A stretch of 64,000 nt of DNA from Ruania rhizosphaerae (GCF_009805705.1 NZ_VSMB01000016.1:1-64000); one strand, 5' to 3'; shown: positions 20,537-30,734, counted from the first letter of the stretch. Notes: generated by a model from the sequence alone, not told the origin. Numbers and translations are program-made.

Positions 20537-22471
20537 ATGCAGGACACACCCTTGACGAACCTTGCCTGGCTGCTGATCGCCATTCCGCTGGCCAGTGCTG
20601 CCGTGCTCCTCGTCGGTGGCAGGCGCACGAACGCGTGGGGGCATTGGCTCGGCGTGGTGGCCGCTGCGGCCGCTGCGCTGCTGGGTATCGGGATCCTCAT
20701 CGAGATGCTCGGTCTGCCGGAGGCCGAGCGCATCCACGACCTTCACCTCTTCTCCTGGATTCCTGCTGGAGACCTGAGCGTGGACGCCGGGCTGCTGGTG
20801 GATCCGCTCTCGATGACGTTCGTGCTGCTGATCACCTTCGTCGGCGCGCTGATCCACGTGTACTCCGTGGCGTACATGGAGCATGACGAGAACCGTCGCC
20901 GGTTCTTCGCCTACCTGAACCTGTTCGTGGCCGCGATGCTGGTGCTCGTGCTGGCCGACTCCTACGCCCTGTTGTTCGTCGGCTGGGAAGGTGTGGGCCT
21001 GGCCTCCTACCTGTTGATCGGGTTCTGGAACCAGCGCACCGAGTACGCCGTGGCCGCGAAGAAGGCCTTCGTGATGAACCGCGTGGGCGACATGGGCATG
21101 CTCATCGCGATGATGCTGATGTTCGCCTCCATCGGGGCGGTGGACTTCGAGACCGTCTTCGCTGCGGCCGAGGGAACGAACGAGGGAATCCTCACCGCGA
21201 CCGGTCTGATGCTGGTGCTCGCAGCCTGCGGTAAGTCGGCTCAGTTCCCGCTGCAGGCCTGGCTCGGGGACGCGATGGCAGGCCCCACCCCGGTCTCGGC
21301 CCTGATCCACGCCGCCACCATGGTCACCGCCGGTGTGTACCTAATCGTCCGCTCGGCGCCGGTCTTCGAGGGGGCCCCGACGGCGCAGCTCGTCGCTGCG
21401 ATCATCGGTGCGATCACGCTGCTGTTCGGTGCGATCGTCGGGTGCGCGAAGGACGACATCAAGAAGACTCTGGCCGCCTCGACCATGAGCCAGATCGGAT
21501 ACATGGTGCTCGCCGCTGGGCTCGGCCCGATCGGTTACGCCTTCGCGATCTTCCACCTGGTCACGCACGGCTTCTTCAAGGCCGGCATGTTCCTGGGTGC
21601 GGGTTCGGTCATGCACGGTATGGGCGATGAGGTGAACATGCGCCGGTTCGGCGCACTGCGCCGTTCCATGCAGATCACCTGGATCACCTTCGGTGCCGGG
21701 TGGCTCGCCATCCTCGGCATCCCGCCGTTCTCCGGGTTCTGGTCCAAGGACAAGATCATCGAAGCGGCGTTCGTCGGCGAGGGCTGGCAGCCCTGGGTCT
21801 TCGGACCGATCGCCCTGCTCGGTGCCGGCATCACCGCCTTCTACATGTCCCGCCTGTTCTTCATGACCTTCCACGGCAAGGCCCGCTGGAAGGAAAGCGA
21901 GGACTCAGCGAACGAGAGCGACAAGGATCTTCCCGTGCAGCACCCGCACGAGTCGCCGCTGCTGATGACTGTGCCGATGATCGTCCTCGCCGTCGGGTCG
22001 GTCGCTCTGGGTGGCCTGCTCGCGATCGGCGACACCTTCACCCACTGGCTGGAGCCGGTGACCGGGCACGTGGAGCACCATGACCCGGTGATCGCGATCC
22101 CGGTCCTGATCGGTGCGACGATCGCGATCGTGCTGGCCGGTGCGTTCATCGCCTGGCGCCAGTATGCGGCGAGTGCCGTGCCGGTCACGCCGCCCGAGGG
22201 CTCCGTGCTCACCCGGGCCGCCCGCGTGGACCTGTACCAGGACGCGGTGAACGAAGCCGTGTTCGCCACCCCCGGCGCCCGAGTCACCGAGGTGCTCACC
22301 GAGGCCGACACCACGGTGGTCGACGGCGCAGCCCGGGGCCTGGGGTCCGGTGCCGTCGGTCTGGGCACGTGGTGGGGCAGGTTGCAGACGGGCTTCGTCC
22401 GCAGCTACGCCTCGATCATGGTCGTCGGGGTCGTGCTGGCCGTTGTCGTCGTCCTCGCCACGCGAGTCTGA
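20537..22471 (+). CDS. nuoL: NADH-quinone oxidoreductase subunit L
   Basis: A 644-residue antiporter-like subunit at the far end of the membrane arm, with its own proton channel and the long lateral helix at the C terminus. [15 protein letters not shown] carries the key glutamate of the family, and [21 protein letters not shown] the conserved lysine-region helix. GGGGAC precedes the ATG. nuoM starts 12 bp downstream. Confidence 0.96.
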   Translation: MQDTPLTNLAWLLIAIPLASAAVLLVGGRRTNAWGHWLGVVAAAAAALLGIGILIEMLGLPEAERIHDLHLFSWIPAGDLSVDAGLLVDPLSMTFVLLITFVGALIHVYSVAYMEHDENRRRFFAYLNLFVAAMLVLVLADSYALLFVGWEGVGLASYLLIGFWNQRTEYAVAAKKAFVMNRVGDMGMLIAMMLMFASIGAVDFETVFAAAEGTNEGILTATGLMLVLAACGKSAQFPLQAWLGDAMAGPTPVSALIHAATMVTAGVYLIVRSAPVFEGAPTAQLVAAIIGAITLLFGAIVGCAKDDIKKTLAASTMSQIGYMVLAAGLGPIGYAFAIFHLVTHGFFKAGMFLGAGSVMHGMGDEVNMRRFGALRRSMQITWITFGAGWLAILGIPPFSGFWSKDKIIEAAFVGEGWQPWVFGPIALLGAGITAFYMSRLFFMTFHGKARWKESEDSANESDKDLPVQHPHESPLLMTVPMIVLAVGSVALGGLLAIGDTFTHWLEPVTGHVEHHDPVIAIPVLIGATIAIVLAGAFIAWRQYAASAVPVTPPEGSVLTRAARVDLYQDAVNEAVFATPGARVTEVLTEADTTVVDGAARGLGSGAVGLGTWWGRLQTGFVRSYASIMVVGVVLAVVVVLATRV

Positions 22472-22483
22472 GTCGGAGGATCC

Positions 22484-24037
22484 ATGACTTCCATCCTTGT
22501 TGATCTGCCCTGGCTCTCCCTGCTCGTGGCGGTGCCGCTGCTTGCGGCCGTCGTGATCTGGCTGGTGCCGGGCCTGCAGAAGCTCGCCCGTCCGCTGGGC
22601 CTGGCGGTGAGCCTGCTCGTCCTCGCCGGAGCCATCGCGATGGTGCCGGGCTTCGACGCAGGCGGCGGCTACCAGTTCACTGAGACCTACTCGTGGATTC
22701 CGGCGATCGGAGCCTCGTGGGCGGTGGGGATCAACGGCCTGGGGCTGGTGATGATCCTCCTGGCCGTCGCGCTCGTCCCGATCGTGATCGCAGCCGCCTG
22801 GAACGAGGTGCGCCTGCCGGAGGCGGCGGGCTCAGGTGAGACGGGCAGTGGCGAGCCGGACACGAAGGCCCTCGACCGCCGTCGGGCGGGCTATGTGGCC
22901 CTGGTGCTGGCGCTGGAGGCGATGATGGTCGCCATCTTCGCCGTGCGTGATCTGTTCTCGTTCTATGTGGTCTTCGAGGCGATGCTCGTCCCGGTCTACT
23001 TCATGATCGGTGTGTTCGGCGGCCCGAACCGGCGCCCGGCGGCACTGAAGTTCCTGCTCTACTCCCTCGCCGGGGGACTGGTCATGCTCTCGGGTGTGAT
23101 CTATCTCCTCGTGCAGACCGGTGGTGGCGAGCAGGCGCTGCTGCTCGACAACCTGGCGGGTGCGCTGGAGGGCAACTACACCGCGCAGCTGTGGGTCTTC
23201 CTCAGCTTCCTGATCGCATTCGCCATCAAGGCCCCGATGGTCCCGGTGCACACCTGGCTCCCGGATGCCGCGGCCGAGGCGCCGCCTGGTACGTCCGCTC
23301 TCCTGGTTGGAGTGCTGGACAAGGTCGGCACCTTCGGGATGATCGCCATCTGCCTGCCGTTGTTCCCGGAGGCGGTCGCGAACGTGGCGCCGTACCTCGT
23401 GGTGCTGGCGATCATCTCCATCATCTACGGCGGGATCCTGGCCATCGGGCAGAAGGACGTGATGCGTCTGATCGCCTTCACGTCGGTCTCGCACTTCGGC
23501 CTGATCGTGCTGGGCATCTTCATCGGCACGCAGACGGCGATGGTCGGCTCGATGATCTACATGGTCGCCCACGGCGTCTCGACCGCAGCGCTGTTCCTCG
23601 TCGCCGGCTTCCTCACCCAGCGCGGCGGCTCGGCACAGATGTCCTCCTACTCCGGAATGCAACGTGTGGTCCCGGTACTCGCGGGTGTCTTCCTGATCTC
23701 CGGTCTCGCGACTCTCGCGCTGCCCGGGCTGAGCGGTTTCGTGCCGGAGTACCTGGTGCTGCTCGGGAGCTTCGAGGCCTCGCCGGCTGCGGGTGTCTTC
23801 GCCGTCATCGGGGTGGTGCTCTCCGCCCTGTACATCCTCCTCGCCTACCAGCGCGTGTTCACCGGCCCGGTCGATCCGGACCGGTCGGACCTCCCGGACC
23901 TCGGGGGGCGGGAACGCTGGACCATGGTGCCGCTCGTCCTCGCCATGCTCGTGCTCGGATTCTTCCCCGCACCCGTGCTCGACGTGCTCACGCCAGCCGC
24001 TGACCAGTTCGCCGCGATCCTCGGGAGCGCCTCATGA
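22484..24037 (+). CDS. nuoM: NADH-quinone oxidoreductase subunit M
   Basis: A 517-residue antiporter-like membrane subunit with fourteen predicted helices. The conserved glutamate lies in FYVVFEAMLVPVYFMIG, and KAPMVPVHTWLPDAAAEAP is the channel helix shared with NuoL and NuoN. GGAGGA lies just before the ATG. The stop overlaps the nuoN start by 4 nt. Confidence 0.96.
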   Translation: MTSILVDLPWLSLLVAVPLLAAVVIWLVPGLQKLARPLGLAVSLLVLAGAIAMVPGFDAGGGYQFTETYSWIPAIGASWAVGINGLGLVMILLAVALVPIVIAAAWNEVRLPEAAGSGETGSGEPDTKALDRRRAGYVALVLALEAMMVAIFAVRDLFSFYVVFEAMLVPVYFMIGVFGGPNRRPAALKFLLYSLAGGLVMLSGVIYLLVQTGGGEQALLLDNLAGALEGNYTAQLWVFLSFLIAFAIKAPMVPVHTWLPDAAAEAPPGTSALLVGVLDKVGTFGMIAICLPLFPEAVANVAPYLVVLAIISIIYGGILAIGQKDVMRLIAFTSVSHFGLIVLGIFIGTQTAMVGSMIYMVAHGVSTAALFLVAGFLTQRGGSAQMSSYSGMQRVVPVLAGVFLISGLATLALPGLSGFVPEYLVLLGSFEASPAAGVFAVIGVVLSALYILLAYQRVFTGPVDPDRSDLPDLGGRERWTMVPLVLAMLVLGFFPAPVLDVLTPAADQFAAILGSAS

Positions 24038-25596
24038 CCTTCGTCCCGCCGTCGATCGACTGGGCCGCGCTGGCCCCGATCGTCATCGTGCTCGGCGCCG
24101 CCGTGGTCGGCGTGCTCATCGAGGCCTTCGTGAAGGACGCCGTGCGCCGGATGGTGCAGGTGATCCTCGCCGTGGTTGCGCTCGGCGCCGCCCTCGTGAC
24201 CGTCGCGTGGCGCTGGACAGTGGTGCAGGCACAGGGGCCGGCCGAGCTGGTCGGCGGAGCGATCGTCGAGGACACGCCTGCGCTGATGGCTCAGGGCGTC
24301 GTGCTGATCTGCGCATTCCTGGGCATGCTGGTGATCGCCGACCGCGTCGGTGGTGAGGACGGGTTCACCCCCGTCGCCGCAGGCGCTCCAGGTTCCACCT
24401 ACGAGGCGCAGGCCAGGCGTCTGGGCCTCGTCCAGACCGAGGTGTATCCGCTGGTGCTGTTCTCGGTGGGCGGCATGCTCGTCTTCCCGGCCGCCTCCGA
24501 CCTGCTGACGCTCTTCATCGCCCTCGAGGTGCTCTCGCTGCCCCTCTACCTGCTCGCGGGCCTCGCCCGACGGCGACGCCTCCTCTCCCAGGAGGCCTCG
24601 CTCAAGTACTTCCTGCTCGGGGCGTTCTCCTCGGCCTTCTTCCTCATGGGCCTGGCCCTGCTGTACGGCTACTCCGGTTCGGTGCGTTTCGCCGACCTTG
24701 CAGCCGCCGTCCCCGCGATGGTGGGTATGGATGTCGTGCTGCTCGCCGGTGTCGTCCTGGTGCTGGTGGGGCTGCTGTTCAAGGTCGGGGCCGTGCCCTT
24801 CCACTCGTGGGTCCCGGACGTCTACCAGGGATCACCCACTTCGATCACCGGCTTCATGGCCGCCTGTACCAAGATCGCGGCTTTCGCGGCCTTGGTGCGC
24901 TTCCTCTATGCGGTCGTGCCTGGCCTGACGTGGGACCTGAGCCCGTTGTTGTGGACAATCGCGATCTTGACGATGATCGTCGGGACGGTGCTGGCGATCG
25001 TGCAGACCGACATCAAGCGGATGCTCGCCTACTCCTCGGTCGCCCACGCGGGCTTCGTCCTGCTCGGGGTGATCGCTCTGACCTCCTCCGGGATCAGCTC
25101 GGTGATGTTCTACCTCCTCGTCTACGGGGTGGCCACGGTCGGGGCCTTCGGCCTGGTGACGCTCGTGCGCGAACGTGACGCCGAGGGCAACGTCACAGGA
25201 GAGGCGACCCGGGTGGAGCAGTGGGCCGGGCTCGGCCGGCGGCACCCGGTGCTCGCCGTGTGCTTCACCCTGTTCCTGCTCTCCTTCGCCGGAATCCCCC
25301 TGACGGCCGGCTTCGTCGGCAAGTTCACGGTGTTCGCCGCGGCGGTCGAGGGTGGTGCGTGGCCGTTGGTGGTGATTGCGGTACTGGCCAGTGCGGCCGC
25401 CGCGTTCTTCTACGTGCGCATGATCGTGCTGATGTTCTTCACCGATCCTGACCAGGACGCCGGATCGACAGTGGTGCGCACCGAGGGCACAACGGCGATC
25501 GCGGTTGCTGTGTGCGCCGTCGCAACGGTCGTGCTGGGTGTGGTTCCGACTCCGATTCTGTCCCTCACCTCCGAAGCGACTAAGTTCATGCTGTGA
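24034..25596 (+). CDS. nuoN: NADH-quinone oxidoreductase subunit N
   Basis: A 520-residue third antiporter-like subunit of complex I. The conserved FIALEVLSLPLYLLAG and KVGAVPFHSWVPDVYQGSP segments place the channel glutamate and lysine. It completes the full nuoA-N set in canonical order. Its stop overlaps the GTG of the polyprenyl synthase gene (GTGA), so that gene belongs to the same transcript. Confidence 0.96.
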   Translation: MTFVPPSIDWAALAPIVIVLGAAVVGVLIEAFVKDAVRRMVQVILAVVALGAALVTVAWRWTVVQAQGPAELVGGAIVEDTPALMAQGVVLICAFLGMLVIADRVGGEDGFTPVAAGAPGSTYEAQARRLGLVQTEVYPLVLFSVGGMLVFPAASDLLTLFIALEVLSLPLYLLAGLARRRRLLSQEASLKYFLLGAFSSAFFLMGLALLYGYSGSVRFADLAAAVPAMVGMDVVLLAGVVLVLVGLLFKVGAVPFHSWVPDVYQGSPTSITGFMAACTKIAAFAALVRFLYAVVPGLTWDLSPLLWTIAILTMIVGTVLAIVQTDIKRMLAYSSVAHAGFVLLGVIALTSSGISSVMFYLLVYGVATVGAFGLVTLVRERDAEGNVTGEATRVEQWAGLGRRHPVLAVCFTLFLLSFAGIPLTAGFVGKFTVFAAAVEGGAWPLVVIAVLASAAAAFFYVRMIVLMFFTDPDQDAGSTVVRTEGTTAIAVAVCAVATVVLGVVPTPILSLTSEATKFML

Positions 25597-26597
25597 CCAC
25601 ATCCGTACCCGCCATGGGTGACTCCGAGCTGGAGTCGCGCCTGGGCCATGAGCTAGACGAGATCGAGCGGCGCCTGCGCGCGGCGGCTAGTCACGCCGAG
25701 CGCATCGTGGACGAGACGTCTCGGCACCTGCTCGCCGCCGGTGGGAAGCGGATCCGGCCGGTTCTGGTGTTGCTCACGAGCCAGTTCGGGGGCGGTGTGA
25801 ACGAGCAGGTTCGCCAGGCCGCGGTCGCCACTGAGCTGACTCATCTGGCGACGCTCTATCACGACGACGTCATGGATTCGGCCCCGCTGCGGCGTGGCGC
25901 ACCCAGTGCGCACGAGGTGTGGGGGAACTCGGTGGCGATCCTCACCGGTGACCTGCTGTTCGCCCGGGCCTCGCAGCTGGTCTCGGAGCTGGGACCGCGT
26001 GCGGTGCGAGTACAGGCCGATGCGTTCGAACGGCTGGTGATGGGGCAGCTGCACGAGACTCTCGGACCGTCCGAGGATGAGGATCCGATCGAGCACTACC
26101 TGCAGGTGCTGGCGGACAAGACCGGATCGCTCATCGCCGCCGCGGCCTGCTACGGGACGATGCTCTCCGGTGCCGACCCTCAGATCCAGGACGCACTGGT
26201 CCGGTATGGGGAGAAGGTCGGTGTGGCGTTCCAACTCGCCGACGATGTGATCGACCTGACCTCCGACTCCGACACGACGGGCAAGACGCCGGGGACCGAT
26301 CTGCGGGAAGGGGTGGCCACGATGCCGGTGCTCCTCCTGCGGGCCAGGGCCACCGCCGGGACGCTGGACGCCGCGGGGCAACAGCTCCTGGCCGACCTGG
26401 ACTCCGACCTGGGCGCTGATGAGACCCTCGCCGATGTGCTGCAACGGCTGCGGGAGCACGACGTGCTCGAGGAGGCGCGGCAGATGGCACGCCGGTGGTC
26501 CGAGGACGCGTCCGACGAGCTGGCGGCACTGCCGGAGTCGGCCGAGCGTGAGGCGCTCGAGGTGTTCGCCGGGCTGCTCGTGGACCGGATGGCGTGA
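25593..26597 (+). CDS. Long-chain polyprenyl diphosphate synthase (menaquinone side chain)
   Basis: A 334-residue trans-prenyltransferase with both aspartate-rich motifs, DDVMD at 91-95 and DDVID at 217-221, plus the GGKRIRPVLVLL block near the N terminus. Small residues before the first motif (LATLYH) suit a long product, so hepta- to nonaprenyl diphosphate for menaquinone is likely. Mycobacterial GrcC1, encoded near menJ and menG, is the closest context match. The GTG start overlaps the nuoN stop, which ties quinone tail supply to complex I expression. Confidence 0.88.
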   Translation: MTTSVPAMGDSELESRLGHELDEIERRLRAAASHAERIVDETSRHLLAAGGKRIRPVLVLLTSQFGGGVNEQVRQAAVATELTHLATLYHDDVMDSAPLRRGAPSAHEVWGNSVAILTGDLLFARASQLVSELGPRAVRVQADAFERLVMGQLHETLGPSEDEDPIEHYLQVLADKTGSLIAAAACYGTMLSGADPQIQDALVRYGEKVGVAFQLADDVIDLTSDSDTTGKTPGTDLREGVATMPVLLLRARATAGTLDAAGQQLLADLDSDLGADETLADVLQRLREHDVLEEARQMARRWSEDASDELAALPESAEREALEVFAGLLVDRMA

Positions 26598-26639
26598 GGA
26601 GGACTCAGCCTCGTTGGCTCGGCCTCCACGAGGGCGGCG

Positions 26640-26673
26640 TGAGTGTCGTTCCTGCGCGGAGAATCGACACTCA
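26640..26673. terminator. Bidirectional terminator between the prenyl synthase gene and arsC
   Basis: Perfect 9-bp arms, TGAGTGTCG (26640-26648) and CGACACTCA (26665-26673), with a 16-nt loop, in the 99-bp spacer between convergent genes. It marks the end of the nuo transcript. No T-run is present. Confidence 0.65.
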
Positions 26674-26696
26674 GGCCACCGTCGCGCAGTCCATGC

Positions 26697-27098
26697 TCAG
26701 CCGGCGCCGAGCTCGGCGACGAGGCGATCCACACGAGCGGCGATGTCGTCCCGGACGAGGCGCATCCGCTTCATCCCGGTGATGCCTCGTTCGGAGGGTT
26801 CGTCGGTCTCCCACCGCTCCACCGGGGCAGACCCCGGCTCCAGCTGAACCTCCGAGCCGAGGAGCACCACGCGGTCCACCTCGTCCAGGAGCCGCGGATC
26901 GATGGGCTTGGGCTGCTCGCCCTCGACCGAGGCGCCGACCTCGGTGAGTGAGGCAACGGACTCGCCGTTCAGGCTCGTCCCAGGTTTCGTGCCGGCGGAG
27001 TGCACCGTGATGCTCTCACCGGCGCGGGCGCGCATCAGGGCGGCAGCCATCTGTGACTTTCCGCCGTTCTTCACGCATACGAACAGCACACTGGGCAT
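26697..27098 (-). CDS. arsC: Low-molecular-weight phosphatase family arsenate reductase, probably mycothiol-dependent
   Basis: A 133-residue LMW-PTPase-fold protein. The P-loop reads [10 protein letters not shown] (C8 to K14, S15): the usual CX5R arginine is lysine. This variant, together with HSAGTKPG and [11 protein letters not shown], matches the corynebacterial single-cysteine ArsC1/C2 group, which uses mycothiol and mycoredoxin to reduce arsenate, as far as I can recall. No ArsB, Acr3 or ArsR gene is nearby, so a different phosphatase-like role cannot be excluded. A GCAGGAGA site precedes the ATG on the reverse strand. Confidence 0.7.
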   Translation of the reverse strand: MPSVLFVCVKNGGKSQMAAALMRARAGESITVHSAGTKPGTSLNGESVASLTEVGASVEGEQPKPIDPRLLDEVDRVVLLGSEVQLEPGSAPVERWETDEPSERGITGMKRMRLVRDDIAARVDRLVAELGAG

Positions 27099-27172
27099 GG
27101 CATCTCCTGCTTTGGAATGGTCCTGCGGTTGAGTCTAGGGTCCGGGGGAGGGGAGCAGGCGACGATGATGGG

Positions 27173-28111
27173 TCACCCGCGGCGCCGCCGGTGACCCATG
27201 CGCAGCCCATCCCAGGTGAGGGCCACCAGGGCCATCCAGACCAGGGCGAAGCCCGCCCAGCGGCCGGCGTCCATCTGTTCCCGGTAGATCAGCACACCCG
27301 TGAGGAACTGCATCGTCGGAGTGAGGTACTGCAGCAGTCCCACCATCGCCAACGGCAGTCGCCGGGCCGCTGAGGCGAACAGCACCAGCGGGACTGAGGT
27401 GACAATCCCTGCCGCGATGAGCAGGAGGGCCAGTCCGGTGGCCGGCATGTCAGCGGCACCTGGCTGGCCGAACGATCCGTGGCCCGTGACGGCGAGCACC
27501 ACGAGGAAGAGCGCAGCGGCGGGTGCGAGCACCATGGTCTCCACAGCGAGTCCCGGCAGCGCCGGCACCCGGGCACCCACCTGCTTCTTCACCAGGCCGT
27601 ACCCACCGAAGCTCAGGGCGAGGATGAGTGAGATCCACGGGAACGCGCCATAGCCGATGGCGATCACGAGTACACCTGCAGCTCCGAAGGTGACGGCGAT
27701 CCACTGCGCCCGACGCAACCTCTCACCGAGCACGACGACGGCCAGGACCACCGTGATCAGGGGGTTGATGTAGTACCCCAGTGCGCCGTCGACCACGTGG
27801 CCGGTGACGACGGCCAGGACGAACACCACCCAGTTGGCACACAGCAGCGTCGCCGCCAGGGCGAGCCGCGCCGTCACCTGCCGGTCACGGAGCAGCGCTG
27901 TCAGCTGGTGCAGGCGACCCAGGACGGCCAGCAAGCCCACGCACGCCAGGAGCGACCAGACGATGCGGTGGGCGGTGATCTCCAGTGGGCCGGCGGGCGC
28001 CAGGAGCGGGAAGTACAGCGGTAGCAGACCCCACCATGCGTACCCGGCGATCCCGGCAGCCAGCCCGCGCGGATCGAGCCCGGGCTGCGGGGATCGCTCT
28101 GGTGTCGGCAC
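27173..28111 (-). CDS. rarD: RarD-type EamA-family permease
   Basis: A 312-residue inner-membrane protein with ten predicted helices arranged as two EamA repeats. The N-terminal helix GYAWWGLLPLYFPLL and the GYYINPLITVVLAVVVLGERL segment are typical of the RarD subgroup (TIGR00688), whose substrate is not established. A single gene, divergent from fprA, with a 292-bp shared upstream region that contains a large palindrome. It probably ends soon after its stop, 74 bp before arsC in the same direction. Confidence 0.85.
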   Translation of the reverse strand: MPTPERSPQPGLDPRGLAAGIAGYAWWGLLPLYFPLLAPAGPLEITAHRIVWSLLACVGLLAVLGRLHQLTALLRDRQVTARLALAATLLCANWVVFVLAVVTGHVVDGALGYYINPLITVVLAVVVLGERLRRAQWIAVTFGAAGVLVIAIGYGAFPWISLILALSFGGYGLVKKQVGARVPALPGLAVETMVLAPAAALFLVVLAVTGHGSFGQPGAADMPATGLALLLIAAGIVTSVPLVLFASAARRLPLAMVGLLQYLTPTMQFLTGVLIYREQMDAGRWAGFALVWMALVALTWDGLRMGHRRRRG

Positions 28112-28163
28112 TGGCTCAACGTACCGCCCGTGCGGCCCACGGATTCAGCGACGTTCACCCACC

Positions 28164-28222
28164 GGTAGGTGCCACATGTCGTCGCATGGAGGTGTCGATG
28201 ACGACGGCGGGTGGCACCTACC
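28164..28222. repeat. 12-bp perfect inverted repeat between divergent rarD and fprA
   Basis: The arms GGTAGGTGCCAC (28164-28175) and GTGGCACCTACC (28211-28222) are perfect complements. The 35-nt centre has a second pair, GTCGTC (28178-28183) and GACGAC (28200-28205). Divergent genes need no terminator here, so it may be a protein-binding site, a leader structure or an old palindromic insertion. No gene was found in 28112-28403. Confidence 0.75.
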
Positions 28223-28326
28223 CGTGCGGGAACCGTCTGCTGCCCGCCGATCTCCTCCAGTTCGGGACAACTCTGATCGCAGAGTGAGACGAACGGCCGC
28301 TCAGGTCGCATCGGTGAGGCAACCCT

Positions 28327-28332
28327 TAGACT
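28327..28332 (+). promoter_or_regulatory. Candidate -10 box for fprA
   Basis: TAGACT fits the actinobacterial -10 pattern and would give a 5' leader of about 65 nt before the GTG of fprA. No -35 match was seen. Confidence 0.4.
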
Positions 28333-28403
28333 GGGACCCAGATCGCCATCTGACCGCGGCACTGACGTGCCCTCCGACCACATCGAAAGAGGCATCCGAC
28401 CCC

Positions 28404-29792
28404 GTGCCTACCACCCAGATCCGCGTTGCCATCGTTGGGGCCGGCCCCGCCGGCATCTACGCTGCCGACATCCTGTCCAAGTCCGATCTCGAAGTCGAGG
28501 TCGACCTGTTCGAGCGGCTACCGGCGCCCTATGGGCTGGTGCGGTACGGCGTCGCCCCGGACCATCCGCGGATCAAGGGGATCGTCACCGCACTGTACAA
28601 GGTGCTACAGCGGGGCGACATCCGGCTCATCGGCAACGTCGACTTCGGCACCGACCTCACGCTGGAGGATATGCGTCAGTACTACGACGCCGTCATCTTC
28701 TCCACCGGCGCCATCCGCGACGCGGACCTGAACATCCCCGGGATCGACCTGGACGGCAGCTACGGGGCCGCCGACTTCGTCTCCTGGTTCGACGGTCACC
28801 CGGACGTTCCGCGTACCTGGCCGCTGGAGGCTCAGCACGTTGCCGTCCTCGGGGTGGGGAACGTCGCCCTGGACGTCGCCCGCATCCTGGCCAAGCATGT
28901 CGAGGATCTGATGCCCACAGAGATTCCGGCGAACGTCGCCGAGGGGCTGGCGAAGAGCCCGGTCACCGACGTGCACGTGTTCGGACGGCGCGGGCCGGCG
29001 CAGGTGAAGTTCACTCCGCTGGAGCTTCGCGAGCTCGGGCACGTCCCCGACGTCGACATCGTCGTCTATCCGGAGGACTTCGATTTCGACGAGGGGTCGG
29101 AGGAGGCGATCCGGTCCTCCAACCAGGCCAAGCAGGTCGTCAAGACGCTCACCGACTGGACGTTGCGAGACCCGAGCGAGTTGACCGCATCGCGCCGGAT
29201 CCACCTGCACTTCCTGCACAAGCCGCACGAGGTGCTGGGTGCCGATGGCAAGGTCGTCGGGCTGCGCACCGAGCGGACAGAGCTCACCGGCGACGGGAAC
29301 GTCCGCGGTACCGAGCAGTTCGAGGACTTCGAGGTCCAGGCCGTCTACCGGGCCGTGGGCTACTTCGGCTCCCCGCTTCCGGATGTTCCCTTCGACGACG
29401 GCGCCGGAGTCATCCCGAACGACGGCGGCCGCGTGCTCGGTGCTGATGGGGAACACATCCCGGGTCTGTACACCACCGGATGGATCAAGCGCGGGCCGGT
29501 CGGTCTGATCGGCCACACGAAGTCCGATGCGGCCGAGACGATCCGCCACCTCGTCGAGGACGTCACCAGCGGCTTCGAGGACGGCACGCTCACCCCGGCG
29601 CCCGAGCGCGACCCGAACGCGATCATCGAACGCCTCGAGAACCAGGGTGTGCCGTACACCACGTGGGAGGGTTGGGAACTCCTGGACACGTACGAGCGTT
29701 CCCTCGGTGAAGAGCAAGGACGGGAACGCGTCAAGGTGGTCCCGCGGGAGGAGATGACCGAGATCTCACGCGGAGTCACCGCTCGCGCGTGA
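28404..29792 (+). CDS. fprA: NADPH-ferredoxin reductase of the FprA/adrenodoxin-reductase type
   Basis: A 462-residue flavoprotein that moves electrons between NADPH and ferredoxins, for example to cytochromes P450 or iron-sulfur biosynthesis. FAD-binding VGAGPAGIYAAD starts at residue 11, the NADP motif GVGNVALDVARI at 150, and GWIKRGPVGLIGHTKSDA lies near the C terminus. Length matches mycobacterial FprA (456). The GTG start puts the FAD motif at its usual distance; a weak AAAGAGG lies 11 nt upstream. Confidence 0.92.
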   Translation: MPTTQIRVAIVGAGPAGIYAADILSKSDLEVEVDLFERLPAPYGLVRYGVAPDHPRIKGIVTALYKVLQRGDIRLIGNVDFGTDLTLEDMRQYYDAVIFSTGAIRDADLNIPGIDLDGSYGAADFVSWFDGHPDVPRTWPLEAQHVAVLGVGNVALDVARILAKHVEDLMPTEIPANVAEGLAKSPVTDVHVFGRRGPAQVKFTPLELRELGHVPDVDIVVYPEDFDFDEGSEEAIRSSNQAKQVVKTLTDWTLRDPSELTASRRIHLHFLHKPHEVLGADGKVVGLRTERTELTGDGNVRGTEQFEDFEVQAVYRAVGYFGSPLPDVPFDDGAGVIPNDGGRVLGADGEHIPGLYTTGWIKRGPVGLIGHTKSDAAETIRHLVEDVTSGFEDGTLTPAPERDPNAIIERLENQGVPYTTWEGWELLDTYERSLGEEQGRERVKVVPREEMTEISRGVTARA

Positions 29793-29839
29793 TCGCGTGA
29801 TCGCCCTCCCGCTCTGCATCCGAGCAGAAGGGTTCGATA

Positions 29840-30727
29840 GTGACGCGCAGCTGGGCGAACGGCCTGAAGACGGCGGCACTGTTCGGCGTGCTCTGGGCCG
29901 TAGTCCTCGGCCTCGGGGCGCTGGTCACGAACGGGACCGGCAACTCGATCTGGATCTGGGTGTTCGCCGGTGTGGGCGTGGTGTCCACCTTCGTCTCCTA
30001 CTGGCGTTCGGACACCATCGCCATCCGGGCGATGCGGGCGCGCCCGGTGAGCGAGGCGGAGGCACCGGCGATGTATGCCATCGTGCGCGAGCTCGCCACC
30101 GAGGCGCGTCAGCCGATGCCGCGGCTGTACATCTCCCCGACCGAGGCGCCGAACGCTTTCGCGACCGGCCGTAATCCGCGAAACGCCGCCGTGTGCTGCA
30201 CTATCGGCATCCTGCGGCTGCTGGACGAACGCGAACTGCGCGGGGTCCTCGCCCACGAGCTCTCCCACGTCTACAACCGGGACATCCTCACATCCTCCGT
30301 GGCTGCGGCGATGGCCGGTGTGATCACCTCGGTTGCCCAGTTCCTGCTGTTCTTCGGTGGGGGAGGGCGCGACCGGGATTCGGGGCCGCTGGGGATGATC
30401 GGCATGCTCGCGATGGCGCTGCTGGCGCCGTTCGCGGCGATGCTGATCCAGATGGCCATCTCTCGCACCCGTGAGTTCGATGCGGACGCCGAGGGTGCGA
30501 ACCTGTCCGGTGATCCACTCGCTCTGGCCTCCGCGCTGCGGAAACTGGAGACGGGGACGGCAGCGCGGCCGTTACGCCCTGACGGCGACCTGGCCGACGT
30601 CTCGCACCTGATGATCGCCAACCCGTTCAAGGCCGGCGCGGTCTCCCGCCTGTTCGCCACTCACCCGCCGATGGCGGAGCGCATCTCCCGGTTGGAGGAG
30701 ATGGCCCGCGGCGGCTGGGAGCGCTGA
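29840..30727 (+). CDS. htpX: HtpX-type membrane zinc metalloprotease
   Basis: A 295-residue M48-family protease. Two N-terminal helices (residues 8-53) anchor it, and the zinc site HELSH starts at H139, with the third ligand in the SRTREFDADAEG block. A further hydrophobic pair lies at about 155-215. Family members clear misfolded membrane proteins. The GTG start has AGAAGGG about 10 nt upstream. It follows fprA by 47 bp and converges on yajQ with only 7 bp between the stops. Confidence 0.92.
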   Translation: MTRSWANGLKTAALFGVLWAVVLGLGALVTNGTGNSIWIWVFAGVGVVSTFVSYWRSDTIAIRAMRARPVSEAEAPAMYAIVRELATEARQPMPRLYISPTEAPNAFATGRNPRNAAVCCTIGILRLLDERELRGVLAHELSHVYNRDILTSSVAAAMAGVITSVAQFLLFFGGGGRDRDSGPLGMIGMLAMALLAPFAAMLIQMAISRTREFDADAEGANLSGDPLALASALRKLETGTAARPLRPDGDLADVSHLMIANPFKAGAVSRLFATHPPMAERISRLEEMARGGWER

Positions 30728-30734
30728 GACAGGC

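Noticed and set aside
27804-28403. A 200-codon N-terminal extension of fprA
   Set aside because: It runs antisense through rarD and the palindromic spacer; the FAD motif is at its normal distance from the GTG at 28404.
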